A stretch of DNA of 64,000 nt from Haloferax massiliensis (GTDB lineage: Archaea; Halobacteriota; Halobacteria; Halobacteriales; Haloferacaceae): assembly GCF_001368915.1 (NCBI RefSeq), contig NZ_CSTE01000006.1, positions 186,001 through 250,000 of the forward strand, read 5' to 3'. Shown here piece after piece: positions 10,057 to 19,154 of this stretch. Position 1 is the stretch's first letter. Every line of letters begins with the position of its first letter. The position numbers were made by a program, and so were the translations under genes. The notes under the pieces were generated by a model. The model saw only the letters and a list, made by a program, of their open reading frames with translations. It made no database searches and had not been told where the DNA came from.

Positions 10057-10503
10057 ATGAGTCTCGACGTCACCGTCGCCGTCCCCTTCCGGCAACACGG
10101 CTCGACCCGCCTCGGCGAGGGCGAGTTCGTCGTCGCCCTGTCGCTCGACCGCGACTGGTTCTCCCCGGACCAGGCCAAGCGCCTCATCGACCTCGCCGCG
10201 GGTCGCGGCCTCGTCGAGCGCGACGACGGCGAGGTCGTCGCGACGTTCGACCCCGCCGACGTACAGATTCCCGAGGAGTTCGAACCCGACGCCTCCGTCC
10301 TCCGCGAGCAGTCGGCGTTCGAGCAGATTCTCGACGCCTGCGTCGCCGCCGGTATCGAAAAACAGGCCGCCGTCGCCGGCATCAACGAGCGGCAGTCGCG
10401 GCTCGGCGTCACCGCCGAGGCCGCCGCGGTCCTCTTCGCCCGCGCGAACGACGTGAACGTCGACGACGCGGCCGAGAAAGCAAAGCGGTCGCTGGCCGAG
10501 TAG
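10057..10503 (+). CDS. DUF2240 family protein
   Basis: A 148-residue archaeal protein recognised as DUF2240 from its N-terminal VAVPFRQHG...FSPDQAKRLIDLA pattern, which resembles a short winged-helix unit, followed by an acidic region and a C-terminal helical part. Function is unknown, possibly nucleic-acid binding. The start at 10057 is preferred over an upstream in-frame methionine because the family begins MSLxVxVAVPF and a T-rich promoter-like stretch (AAACCGTTTA) lies about 28-37 nt upstream. Confidence 0.8.
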   Translation: MSLDVTVAVPFRQHGSTRLGEGEFVVALSLDRDWFSPDQAKRLIDLAAGRGLVERDDGEVVATFDPADVQIPEEFEPDASVLREQSAFEQILDACVAAGIEKQAAVAGINERQSRLGVTAEAAAVLFARANDVNVDDAAEKAKRSLAE

Positions 10504-10583
10504 CGCCCGCCCGTCTTTTCGCTTCGCCCCTCCGCCCGCCAGCAAAGCGACACCCCGAAACCGTCCGGGCGCGAACGCCCGGC

Positions 10584-10979
10584 ATGGTCGTCGATTCGCT
10601 CTCCGACGGGACACGCATCGCCCAACTGCTCGCCTCGGAGGTCACGGGCCACGAGGACGCCTTCTCGGTTCTCTCGGTCGTCGACGCCGACGCCGACGTG
10701 GAACCGACCGACGACGGCGCGCTCGCCTACGCGGTCGCCGCCGACGGCGAGCGCGTCGCCGAAGTGTACGTCCAGCCGGACCGCGCTCGCGTCGAGTTCA
10801 TCGCCCATCCCGACGTGACCGCCGAGGCCGCCTCCGAGGCGGGGCTTCGCGTTCGCCCGAAGGCGGTCCGCCCGCCGCGGACGCTCGTGTTCGTCGAGGA
10901 CGGCGCGCAGGTGAAGTGGACGCTCCCGGCGTTCCGCGCGCTGGTCGCGGCGCTCGACGCCGGGGACCGCGAGGAATAA
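10584..10979 (+). CDS. Conserved haloarchaeal hypothetical protein
   Basis: A 131-residue acidic soluble protein without signal peptide, membrane segment or motif that I can name. Predicted strand-rich stretches such as YAVAADGERVAEVYVQPDRARVEF suggest a small alpha/beta fold. It follows the DUF2240 gene by 80 nt in the same direction and may share its transcript. Codon use matches its neighbours, so it is probably an ordinary core gene of unknown function. Confidence 0.7.
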   Translation: MVVDSLSDGTRIAQLLASEVTGHEDAFSVLSVVDADADVEPTDDGALAYAVAADGERVAEVYVQPDRARVEFIAHPDVTAEAASEAGLRVRPKAVRPPRTLVFVEDGAQVKWTLPAFRALVAALDAGDREE

Positions 10980-11003
10980 CTGGCCGGCCGTCGCGCGACC
11001 GAC

Positions 11004-11663
11004 TCAGAGGTCCGCGAGGAGTTCCGGCAGCGCAGTCGGCAGGTCGTCGTGGTGGATGTGCGCGATAGCCCGCGGGTCGGGGTCGTCGCAGCCGTCTCCG
11101 AGCACCTGCACCGGACGCAGCCCGGCGTCGTGCGCGCCGGCGATGTCGTGGTGGACGCTGTCGCCGACGTAGACGGTCTCTTCGGGCGCGGTTCCGAGGT
11201 CGTCGAGCAGGGCGTCGAACGCCCGCCCGTCCGGCTTTCCGGCGGGGAGCGCGCCCGTCACGAGGGCCGTATCGAAGTGGTCGCGCCACCCGAGTTTGTC
11301 GATTTTCGCCTCCTGAGCCACGACCGGGCCGTTTGTGAGGAGGCCGACGCGGTAGGTCGTCCGGAGGCCGGCGAGCATCGCCTCGACGCCCTCGACGGGG
11401 ACGACCGCGTCGGTGATTCGCTCTCGGTACGCCGTGGTGACGCGCTCCGGGTCGACGGGAGAGCCGTGCTCGTCGAGGAGCGTCTCGAAGATGGGTTCGC
11501 GCGTCTCGCGCGTGAGGTTCTCTTGGTGTGCCCGGAGGTACGCCTCTCGGGTCAGCGGGGGCGCGCCCGACGCCGCCGCCGCCTCCGAGAGAATCGTCTC
11601 GCGGTCCCGCGTCGGAACCGCGAGTGTGTAGTCGAGGTCGAACCCGACCGCGCTGACAGACAT
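11004..11663 (-). CDS. HAD-superfamily hydrolase
   Basis: A 219-residue haloacid-dehalogenase-type phosphatase. Motif I is FDLDYT at residues 8-13 with nucleophile Asp and acid/base Asp. Motif II is LLTNGP, motif III the Lys in GKPDGRAFD, and motif IV VGDSVHHD. The helical cap between motifs I and II places it with the phosphoglycolate-phosphatase/YjjG-like subclass. The substrate cannot be told. The start chosen at 11663 gives the normal N-terminus directly before motif I; an upstream extension would be unusual. It is divergent from the nurA-like gene. Confidence 0.92.
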   Translation of the reverse strand: MSVSAVGFDLDYTLAVPTRDRETILSEAAAASGAPPLTREAYLRAHQENLTRETREPIFETLLDEHGSPVDPERVTTAYRERITDAVVPVEGVEAMLAGLRTTYRVGLLTNGPVVAQEAKIDKLGWRDHFDTALVTGALPAGKPDGRAFDALLDDLGTAPEETVYVGDSVHHDIAGAHDAGLRPVQVLGDGCDDPDPRAIAHIHHDDLPTALPELLADL

Positions 11664-11817
11664 TCTCGGCGAAGCGTTGGAAACGAACGGATATGAGCGT
11701 GCCGGGACCTGTCGAGGGAATAACCCGTCTCGCGCCGGTACGAGGGCGACCCTCCCCCACGGACGGTCGCCCACCGGCGACGGCAACCACTATACCCGTC
11801 GGCGACGACGCCGAGAT

Positions 11818-13092
11818 ATGACCCTCGACCCCGTCCACGTGGACGACATCGCGTCCATGGCGAGTTCCATCGCGGACTCGGTCGACGACGCCGACTACGA
11901 CGACCTCGCGCGGACGGTCTGGGAGTCGTTTCTCGACCCCCTCGAATCGCCCGATGGAGGGCTCCCAATCGTCGAACCGCTCGGCGAAAAACGGCTCCAC
12001 GCCGCCGACATCGACGACGTGGCGCTCACGGAATCGCCGTTTCCGACCGTCCACGGCCTCGACTCGGGGACAATCAACCCGACGACGTTCAAAAACGGGC
12101 TCGTCCTCGACGTGGCCCACGCCGCGATGGCCGCCGAGCCGTCGGACCTCGACCTCCACCGCCACCGCTCTATCGTCATGGCGGCGCACACCCACGACCC
12201 GGTCCCGTTTTTCGACACCGACGAGTGGCTCCACTCCGACGAGGGCTACGGCCGCCGGCGCGTCCTGAGCGTCCCGCGGGTCAACCGCTACGCCGAGGGC
12301 GTCGTCCACGCGCTCGCGCTCTACCTCGCCGAGAGCGCCCACGCGCTCGAACACGCCGACGCCGTTTCGGACCTCCTCATCCTCGACGGGCCGGTGTACC
12401 CCAAGGAACTCCTGAACTGGCGCGACCGCGACGCCGAACTGAAGGACCTCGCGCGCGACGCGAAGCCGAAGGCCGTCGTGGAGAACTACGTCCGACTCGT
12501 CGAGCGCTTCGTCGAGCGCGGCGTCCCCCTCGCCGGCTTCGTGAAGAACCCCGGCGCGAAACACGTCGTCCGCACGGTCAGGAAACAGCTCGACGGGAGG
12601 GACGCCGGCCGGCGGCCGTGGGTCGACGACGCCGCCTTCTTCGTCAACCTGCTCGAACGCCGGGAGGGCTCCGACGGCGACGAGCGCCGCACCGACGAAC
12701 TCACGTTCACGAGCTGGTTCGCCTCGCGCGGCGGGTCGGACCGCCAACTGAGCGCCGAGGGCGAGGCGTTCGGCATCGAGCGGAAGCTCGACCCCGAGGC
12801 GTACACGGTGACGTTCTTCGTGCTGTACGACCCCCGAACCGACGTGTGCTACCGAGTCGAAGCGCCCTACGCGTTCACGAAGGACCCCGACCTCCGGACG
12901 GACCTGATGCACCACGTCGTCCGCGACGTGGCCGCCACGCGCGGGCCGCCGCTGGCGGTCGAGAAGGCCGACGAACTCGCGCGGGTGAGCGTCGGCGAGA
13001 AGGCGGCGCTCAGGCGCAAGCTCTCCGAAAAGCTCGATTCGGACCCGATGAAAAGCTACGACAACATCCGCTGGGTCGACGCCGACGAGTGA
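11818..13092 (+). CDS. nurA: NurA-type DNA end-processing nuclease
   Basis: A 424-residue NurA-domain protein. In thermophilic archaea NurA is a 5'-3' exonuclease that works with the HerA helicase and Mre11-Rad50 to resect double-strand breaks. The catalytic-type aspartates are visible in HGLDSGTI (Asp82) and LLILDGPVY (Asp190), with further acidic residues and a late His-rich YAFTKDPDLR...MHHVV region. A HerA-type helicase gene lies 0.6 kb downstream on the same strand, supporting the pairing. It is longer than the ~330-residue crenarchaeal enzyme, as usual in haloarchaea. Confidence 0.85.
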   Translation: MTLDPVHVDDIASMASSIADSVDDADYDDLARTVWESFLDPLESPDGGLPIVEPLGEKRLHAADIDDVALTESPFPTVHGLDSGTINPTTFKNGLVLDVAHAAMAAEPSDLDLHRHRSIVMAAHTHDPVPFFDTDEWLHSDEGYGRRRVLSVPRVNRYAEGVVHALALYLAESAHALEHADAVSDLLILDGPVYPKELLNWRDRDAELKDLARDAKPKAVVENYVRLVERFVERGVPLAGFVKNPGAKHVVRTVRKQLDGRDAGRRPWVDDAAFFVNLLERREGSDGDERRTDELTFTSWFASRGGSDRQLSAEGEAFGIERKLDPEAYTVTFFVLYDPRTDVCYRVEAPYAFTKDPDLRTDLMHHVVRDVAATRGPPLAVEKADELARVSVGEKAALRRKLSEKLDSDPMKSYDNIRWVDADE

Positions 13093-13138
13093 GCGACAGG
13101 GCGTCGCGCAGCCGGAAACCCGAGACGCTCAGCCGACC

Positions 13139-13552
13139 TCAGAGCGACGCGTCGCCCTCGGGGGAGCCCTCGTCGGCGGAGCGGTCCGCCGCGTCCGGCT
13201 GTTCGTCCTCCGGCGTCCCCTCCTCTTCGGGCCTGACGACCTCGACTCGCACGTCGTCGGCGGAGACGCCGACCCGCGCGAACTGCGTCCTGACGTGTTC
13301 TTTCGCCGCCGACAGCGCCTGTTCGCGGGTGTCGAAGCCGCGGGGAAGCGGCGTGTCGAAGGCGACGCGAATCGTCCGCCCGTCGATTTCGGTCTCCGAG
13401 CCGCCGCTTTCGACCTCGTAGAACTCGTCGCAGACCCAGACGTAGGGGGCGTCCTCGTCCGGCGCGCCGCGGTAGGTCGGCGCTTGCTCCCCCCGCTCGA
13501 ATATCGTGCCGGTGAGTGCCGTGCCGCCGCCGTGACCGCGGACCAATAACAT
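13139..13552 (-). CDS. Conserved haloarchaeal hypothetical protein lying antisense between nurA and herA
   Basis: A 137-residue acidic protein starting MLLVRGHGGG, with an aromatic stretch YVWVCDEFYEVESGG and a low-complexity acidic tail of Glu/Asp/Pro/Ser. I think it belongs to a haloarchaea-only DUF family (perhaps DUF7113), but not with certainty. It is on the opposite strand to both flanking genes, convergent with nurA and divergent from herA. The start at 13552 is chosen because the residues before it are low-complexity and unlike the body. Confidence 0.7.
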   Translation of the reverse strand: MLLVRGHGGGTALTGTIFERGEQAPTYRGAPDEDAPYVWVCDEFYEVESGGSETEIDGRTIRVAFDTPLPRGFDTREQALSAAKEHVRTQFARVGVSADDVRVEVVRPEEEGTPEDEQPDAADRSADEGSPEGDASL

Positions 13553-13686
13553 AGCCGGACTAGGTGCGCGACACGGAAAAGTCGCACGCGACGGCCCGAG
13601 ACCGCGGGATACGGGACCATTCGACACGGGACCGAGAGCCGTCGCCGACGCGTGGCTTTTTACTCGCCGCCCGCAAGCGTTGGAAC

Positions 13687-15654
13687 ATGACCGACCTGGG
13701 GAATTTTAGCGACTTCGCCGGCGACGACCCCGACGACTCGTCCGACCCGAGTCAAGAGGACCGAGGAGCGGAAGCCGCCGGAAAGGGGCGCTCCGAACCC
13801 GCCTCGGAGGGCGAGAACGCGGCCGCCGCGAGCGCGACCGACGGGGACGGCGTCGGTGGCGGCGGTGTCGAAACCGACCGCGGCGAGCGCGACGACGCCG
13901 GTCCGACCGATTCGAGCGGCGCGACCGACGACGCGGACGACCTGCAGTTCGACGACTACGACGCCGACCCCGTCGGCGACGAGCGGGGCGTCGGCGCGAT
14001 TGCGGTCTCGCAGGGCCTGCGCGTCTCGGAGGACCCCGACCGGACGGCGCTCCGGGCGTTCGTGACCGCGGGCAACCGCGAGCGCGTCCGCCTCGGGAAG
14101 TACCTCATCGTCCCCTACCCCGACGACGAACTGCTGTTCTGCCGCATCGTCGGCCTGGAGTACGCCCAGGAGTTCCAGGCCGACGACGCGACGGAGATTC
14201 ACGCCCGCCGGGCGATGCGCCGCCCGGCCGACGAGTTCGAGGAGCGCGATTTCAAGTTCATGGCCGAACTCGAACCCATCGCCGTCCTGTTTTCCGACGG
14301 CGGCGACCTCAAGCGCCGGATGGTCGACCGCGTGCCGAAGCCGCAGGCGACGGTCGGCGAGGCCACCGACGCGACCCAGATTAAGACCGGCCTGAAGATT
14401 CCCGAGGAGGGCGTCTTCCTCGGCCACCTCTCGGTCGGCGGCGAGAAGGTCCGGACGGCGGCCAGTCCGCCGACCATCGACTACCGGCTGAACGACGACT
14501 ACACCGACGGCGACCCGCTCGTGTTCCGCCACACGCTCGTCGCCGGCGGCACCGGGTCCGGCAAGACCCACGCCTCGAAGAACATCCTGCGGCAGTACCT
14601 CTCCGAGGAGCGGAGCTACGAGATGGACGACGGCCGCGAGGTGCAGACCGCGGTCGTCCAGTTCGACCCGCAGGACGAGTACGCCCAGATGCACGACGAC
14701 AACCCGGACATGGACGCCGAGACGGCCCGGCGCTACGAGCGCGAGGGCGTCGCCCACGGCGGCCACGAGAACACCGTCGCGCTCGTGCCGAAGATGGCCG
14801 GGTCGTCGTATCCGGGCGCGAACCACCGCGCCGAGCAGTTGGAGTTCACCATCCCCTTCTCGATGGTGCGGGACCTCCCGTGGCTCGTCGCCGGCAGCAG
14901 CCTCAACGACAACCAGTACCAGGCGCTCACCGAACTCCTGAACCGCTTTTTCGGGGACTACGGCGATTCGGGGACGTACAAGCAGTTCCTCCGGTTCCTC
15001 GACGACCCGGCGCTGAAAGAGGAACTCGACGAGTCGGGGCGGGTCCACGAGGCCACCTTCGACGCGGTGAAACGCCGGGTCCGGGGCGTCCCGAGCGGCG
15101 TGTTCGACCAGGACGCCCGGCCGATAACCGAACTCGACCACCAGCTCGTCCGCCCCGGCGGACTGACGGTCGTGCCGACCTACCACCTCTCGTCGAGCCG
15201 GGCGAAGGAGCTGTTCGTCCTCGCGGTGTCGGCGCTGCTCATCGACGACAAGCTCTCGAACGACCCGTCGAGCGACCGCATCAAGGAGACGCCGGTCGTC
15301 CTCGGGATGGACGAGGCGCACAACTTCCTCACCGACGCCGACTCGGTGCAGGCGCGGAAGGTCATCCAGAAGTTCACCGAGGCGGCCAAACAGGGCCGCA
15401 AGGAGCGACTCGGCCTGTTCCTCATCACGCAGGACCCACAGGACATCGCCGACCCGGTGTTCAAGCAGGTGAACACGAAGGTCGTGCTCAACCTCGGCGA
15501 CGAGGACGCCATCAAGAGCGTCAACATCCCGCCGAACCTCGAAGACAAGGTGCCGTACATGGAGAAAGGGCAGATGGTCGTCTACTCGCCCGACAACTCC
15601 GAACCCGTCGAGCTGAAGGGGCTTTCGACCTGCGTGACGCGACACGGCGACTGA
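13687..15654 (+). CDS. herA: HerA-type DNA translocase/helicase ATPase
   Basis: A 655-residue HerA/FtsK-superfamily ATPase, expected to form a hexameric motor on DNA and feed ends to NurA. The first ~110 residues are acidic low complexity. A HAS-barrel-like domain precedes the motor (about 120-265). Walker A GGTGSGKT is at about 287-294 and Walker B VVLGMDEAHNF near 540, followed by sensor LFLITQDPQDI and the arginine-finger region. The nurA gene is just upstream. Start at 13687 is taken as the only plausible methionine before the acidic region. Confidence 0.9.
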   Translation: MTDLGNFSDFAGDDPDDSSDPSQEDRGAEAAGKGRSEPASEGENAAAASATDGDGVGGGGVETDRGERDDAGPTDSSGATDDADDLQFDDYDADPVGDERGVGAIAVSQGLRVSEDPDRTALRAFVTAGNRERVRLGKYLIVPYPDDELLFCRIVGLEYAQEFQADDATEIHARRAMRRPADEFEERDFKFMAELEPIAVLFSDGGDLKRRMVDRVPKPQATVGEATDATQIKTGLKIPEEGVFLGHLSVGGEKVRTAASPPTIDYRLNDDYTDGDPLVFRHTLVAGGTGSGKTHASKNILRQYLSEERSYEMDDGREVQTAVVQFDPQDEYAQMHDDNPDMDAETARRYEREGVAHGGHENTVALVPKMAGSSYPGANHRAEQLEFTIPFSMVRDLPWLVAGSSLNDNQYQALTELLNRFFGDYGDSGTYKQFLRFLDDPALKEELDESGRVHEATFDAVKRRVRGVPSGVFDQDARPITELDHQLVRPGGLTVVPTYHLSSSRAKELFVLAVSALLIDDKLSNDPSSDRIKETPVVLGMDEAHNFLTDADSVQARKVIQKFTEAAKQGRKERLGLFLITQDPQDIADPVFKQVNTKVVLNLGDEDAIKSVNIPPNLEDKVPYMEKGQMVVYSPDNSEPVELKGLSTCVTRHGD

Positions 15655-15715
15655 CGGCCGCGCCGCGGCGCGGTCGCCGGGCGGCTTTTTAGCGGTCGGC
15701 CGAGTAGTCCGCGAC

Positions 15716-16150
15716 ATGGCCGAACACGTGCTCGTTCCGACCGACGGGTCGCCGCAGTCGGTCGCCGCGGTTCGCTTCGCCGCCTCGGAGTGGCCCGACG
15801 CCGAACTCACGCTCTTGAACGTCATCAACCCCGCCGACGCCGACTACAGAGAGCGTGCGCTCAGCGGCTCAGAAGAGTGGTTCCAAGCGGAGAAACGAAA
15901 GGCGAGAGAGACGTTCGCCGAGGTGAAAGCCGAGGTCGGACTCGTCGACGCCGACAGAGCAGTGACCGACCGCATCGAGGTCGGCAGCCCCCAGAAAGTC
16001 ATCGTCGAGGTGCTGGGCGGCGACGACGCCGACTACGACCACGTCGTGATGGGCAGCCACGGCCGGACCGGCGTCTCGCGCATCCTGCTCGGAAGCGTCG
16101 CCGAGGAGGTCCTCCGGCGGTCGCCCGTGCCGGTGACCATCGTCAGGTGA
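15716..16150 (+). CDS. Universal stress protein (UspA family, ATP-binding type)
   Basis: A 144-residue single-domain UspA protein. N-terminal HVLVPTDGSPQS and the C-terminal nucleotide-binding pattern GSHGRTGVSRILLGSVAEEV (G-x2-G-x9-G-S) mark the ATP-binding class, followed by the usual PVPVTIVR last strand. Such proteins are cytosolic dimers tied to stress survival; the specific role is unknown. It lies 61 nt after herA with its own weak T-rich upstream stretch. Confidence 0.93.
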   Translation: MAEHVLVPTDGSPQSVAAVRFAASEWPDAELTLLNVINPADADYRERALSGSEEWFQAEKRKARETFAEVKAEVGLVDADRAVTDRIEVGSPQKVIVEVLGGDDADYDHVVMGSHGRTGVSRILLGSVAEEVLRRSPVPVTIVR

Positions 16151-16312
16151 GCCGCGACGGGCGACCGTCGCCGCGGGACCGCGCATCTGCCCCCCTCGGT
16201 AACATCGGCGTCACCCGGTAGTGTGCCGATACGAGGACTGCGAGCACACCGGAATCGGCCGGCTCGACCGGATTGCAACCGCCTATTTGTGCGCCGTCCC
16301 TGCCGGGAACCG

Positions 16313-16984
16313 ATGGAGTTCACAGAGGTCGTGACGACCCGCCGCTCGATCCACGAGTACGCCGACGAGTCGCTCGACGACGAGACCCTCCGGACGATAT
16401 TCGAAAACGCCGTACAGGCCCCGTCGAGCTACAACCTCCAGCCGTGGGAGTTCGTCGTGCTGCGCGAAGACGAGACACAGCAGCTGCTCCGCGAGGCGGC
16501 CTACGACCAAGACCACGTCACCGGTGCCGCCGCGTCGGTCATCGTGCTCGGCAACAAGGACCCCGAGGCGCACGCCGAGACCGTCGCCGACGACATGCTG
16601 GAGAAGGGCTACCTGCCGAGCGAGGAGGTCCGCGACGGCATCCTCGACAACATCGCCGGCATGGCCGACCTCCCCGAGCAGGAGCGCCGCGTCTGGACCG
16701 TCCGCTCGACGTCGCTGGTCGCCATGTCGCTGATGTACGCCGCGTGGGACGAGGGCGTCGCCTCCTGTCCCATCGGCGGCTTCGACGCTGACGCCGTCCT
16801 CGACGCGTTCGACATCGACGGCGAGCGCTACGAACCCGTGATGCTCCTGACGATGGGTATCCCCGCCGAGGACGCCGACGAACTGCAGGCGGAACGCAAG
16901 TACCGCCGCCCGGTCGACGAGGTCGTCCACTTCGAGAGCTTCGAGTCCGAACAGTCGGCCGACCCCGCGCCCGCCGACGACTGA
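16313..16984 (+). CDS. Nitroreductase-family FMN oxidoreductase
   Basis: A 223-residue flavin enzyme of the nitroreductase superfamily. The N-terminal TTRRSIHEYADESL motif contacts the FMN phosphate and APSSYNLQPWEF forms the flavin pocket; the C-terminal MGIPAEDADE...YRRPVDEVVHFE pattern is typical. Members reduce nitro compounds, quinones or flavins with NAD(P)H; the substrate here is unknown. The start at 16313 gives the normal family N-terminus; upstream in-frame residues look noncoding. Confidence 0.9.
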   Translation: MEFTEVVTTRRSIHEYADESLDDETLRTIFENAVQAPSSYNLQPWEFVVLREDETQQLLREAAYDQDHVTGAAASVIVLGNKDPEAHAETVADDMLEKGYLPSEEVRDGILDNIAGMADLPEQERRVWTVRSTSLVAMSLMYAAWDEGVASCPIGGFDADAVLDAFDIDGERYEPVMLLTMGIPAEDADELQAERKYRRPVDEVVHFESFESEQSADPAPADD

Positions 16985-17009
16985 GGTATCGACGCCGCCG
17001 AACGCGGAC

Positions 17010-18134
17010 TCAGAAGATGTTCGCCTGCCGGTAGACGCTGATGCCCTCGTTCGTGAGTTCGTAGGGCTTGGTCTCCCGGGAGTGGTTGGCGTCGCGTATC
17101 TTCTGAATCTCGATTGCGAGCCGGGTCTCCCGGAAGTCGTCGCCGCGGACGTACTGGAGGACGAACACGGCGTCCGAGAGGTATTCGACGATGCCGTGTC
17201 GGGAGACGTAGGGAGTCGACTGGTCCGCCTCGGAGGTGAGCATCGTCGTCACGCCGGCGTCCTTCAGCGACCGCGTGAAGTTGAACACCTCGCTGCGGCG
17301 CTTCGAGGGGTGGTCGTACATCATCTCCAGAAGCGAGACGGAGTCGAGGACGAGCCGGTCGGCACCGAACTCCTCGACCAGCCGCGGGAGGTCGTTGCGA
17401 ATGCTCGACAGGCTGTTCGCCATCTCCACGGGGTCGAGGTCCACGACGGCCAACCGGCCGTCGGCCTCGTGTTTCGAGAACTCCCAGCCCTTCTCGTCGG
17501 CCGTATCGAGGATGCGCTCGCGGCTCTCTTCGAGCGTGATGTAGACGCCGCTTCCGCCGTCTTCGAGCGCCTTCCGGAGGAACTGCAGGCCGAACGTCGT
17601 CTTGCCGGTTCCGGCGCTCCCGATGGCCACCATGAGCGACCGCTCGGGGACGCCGCCGAGAATCATGTCGTCGAGCCCCTCGATGCCGATATCGATGCGG
17701 TCGATGTCGGAGTCGAACTCCTCGTCGTCGAAGGTCGGGGGGTCAGACCCCTCGGGTCCGGAGCCGGGGGCGGGACCGAATCCGAAATCGTCGCCGGGCG
17801 ACTCGCCGCCGAACCCGCCACCCGCGTCGGGCGTCGGCGCGTTGTTGAACGCCGTGGCGAAGTCGGTCGAAAACGGGTCGTCGTCTGTCGGGTCGTCGTC
17901 GCCCGCACCCCCGCCCAACGGGTCGTCGCCGAACGACAGCGGTTCGCCCTCGCCTCCGGCCGCGTCTGTCGCTTCGGGAGCTCCGCTTTCGGTCTCGGCG
18001 TCGCCGTCCGCCTCTGCGTCGGTCTCGCCGTCGTCGCGCTGCTCGCGTTCCTCCGGGGCCGCGTCCTCTGCGTCGGTCTCGCCGTCGTCGGTCTCGCGGA
18101 GTGCCCGTTCGAACCAGTCGTCGTCGTCACTCAC
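17010..18134 (-). CDS. RAD55/KaiC-family RecA-like ATPase
   Basis: A 374-residue single-domain KaiC/RAD55 protein. The first ~130 residues are a very acidic, Gly/Pro-rich disordered segment (repeats of DDGETDAE). The RecA core begins near IDIGIEGLDDMILGG and contains Walker A GSAGTGKT (about 172-179), catalytic Glu in TLEESRE and Walker B-like RLVLDSVSLL. Haloarchaeal members are often annotated as HTR-like or circadian-clock homologues, but a signalling or repair role is unproven. I prefer the GTG at 18134 (MSDDDDWF); a GTG at 18146 would add four residues. Confidence 0.85.
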   Translation of the reverse strand: MSDDDDWFERALRETDDGETDAEDAAPEEREQRDDGETDAEADGDAETESGAPEATDAAGGEGEPLSFGDDPLGGGAGDDDPTDDDPFSTDFATAFNNAPTPDAGGGFGGESPGDDFGFGPAPGSGPEGSDPPTFDDEEFDSDIDRIDIGIEGLDDMILGGVPERSLMVAIGSAGTGKTTFGLQFLRKALEDGGSGVYITLEESRERILDTADEKGWEFSKHEADGRLAVVDLDPVEMANSLSSIRNDLPRLVEEFGADRLVLDSVSLLEMMYDHPSKRRSEVFNFTRSLKDAGVTTMLTSEADQSTPYVSRHGIVEYLSDAVFVLQYVRGDDFRETRLAIEIQKIRDANHSRETKPYELTNEGISVYRQANIF

Positions 18135-18320
18135 GGGAGCCACCACCGAACGACAGCGCGGCCGGCGTCCGTGCCTGCCATCATCTCATGGTGTGTCGGC
18201 GTCGTCATGAACGTTTCCCGTGTGCGAAGATATCACGCGGCGTCGCCGGGCGGGACGAGCGGACGCGAGACCGGGCGACGTGACGGTGGGCTTTTGCCCG
18301 GGGACGCCAAACCGCGGGGC

Positions 18321-19142
18321 ATGAAGGTCGGCATCGTCGCACAGAAGGGCAACAGCCGGGCGGCGTACCTCGCCGCGGACGCGAGCGAGGCGCTCGCAGA
18401 GGTCGACGCCGAGGCGGTCGTCGACGCGGCGACCGCCGAGGTGTTGGGCGTCGAGGGCGTCCCCGTCGAGTCGTTCGACGACTGCGACCTCGTGGTGAGC
18501 ATCGGCGGCGACGGAACGTTCCTCTACGCCGCCCGCGGTGCCGACGGCGTCCCCATCCTCGGCGTGAACCTCGGCGAGGTCGGCTTCCTGAACGCCGTCT
18601 CGCCCGACGACGCCATCGACGAGGTGTTGGCCGAGGTGGCCGCATTCCGCGAGGGGAACCAGTCGGTCCGGGAGGTCCCCCGCATCGTCGCCACGGGCGA
18701 CGACTGGGAGATGGACCCGTCGATGAACGAGGTCGTCGTCCACGGCCCGCGGCGGGGCCACGGTGGCGGTGCGAACCTGGAGGTCCGCGTGGACGGCTCG
18801 CTGTACTCCGGGAGCCACGCCGACGGCGTGCTCGTCACGACGCCCGCGGGGAGTTCCGCCTACAACCTCAGCGAGGGCGGGCCGCTCGTCCACCCCGGCG
18901 TCGAGGGGCTCGTCGTCACCGAGATGGCGGCCGACGAGGGGATGCCGCCGCTCGTCGTCCCGCTGGACGCCGCCGTGACCGTCACCGTCACCGACGCGGC
19001 GTCGGCGGTCGTCGTCGGCGACGGCCGGACCCGTCGGACGGTGTCGCCGCCGACGGAGATTCGCATCGAGCGGTCCGACTCGCCGGTCCGACTCGCCGGG
19101 CCGACCTCCGACTTCTTCGAGGCGCTCGGCAAACTCGACTGA
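18321..19142 (+). CDS. nadK: NAD kinase
   Basis: A 273-residue ATP-NAD/polyphosphate-NAD kinase, which makes NADP+ from NAD+ in the cytosol. The diagnostic GGDGTFL motif is at about residues 58-64, and the second conserved region TTPAGSSAYNLSEGGPLVHP is at about 172-191. The gene is divergent from the RAD55-like gene, and the start at 18321 gives the canonical short N-terminal strand MKVGIVAQKGN. Family identity is secure. Confidence 0.95.
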   Translation: MKVGIVAQKGNSRAAYLAADASEALAEVDAEAVVDAATAEVLGVEGVPVESFDDCDLVVSIGGDGTFLYAARGADGVPILGVNLGEVGFLNAVSPDDAIDEVLAEVAAFREGNQSVREVPRIVATGDDWEMDPSMNEVVVHGPRRGHGGGANLEVRVDGSLYSGSHADGVLVTTPAGSSAYNLSEGGPLVHPGVEGLVVTEMAADEGMPPLVVPLDAAVTVTVTDAASAVVVGDGRTRRTVSPPTEIRIERSDSPVRLAGPTSDFFEALGKLD

Positions 19143-19154
19143 GCGCGCCGCCGA

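Noticed and set aside
10798-12915. 705-codon minus-strand frame across the HAD and NurA genes
   Set aside because: Shadow of two well-supported genes; no domain is recognisable.
13660-15828. 722-codon frame antisense to herA
   Set aside because: Mirror image of the HerA coding pattern; residues alternate Arg/Val/Asp without a fold.
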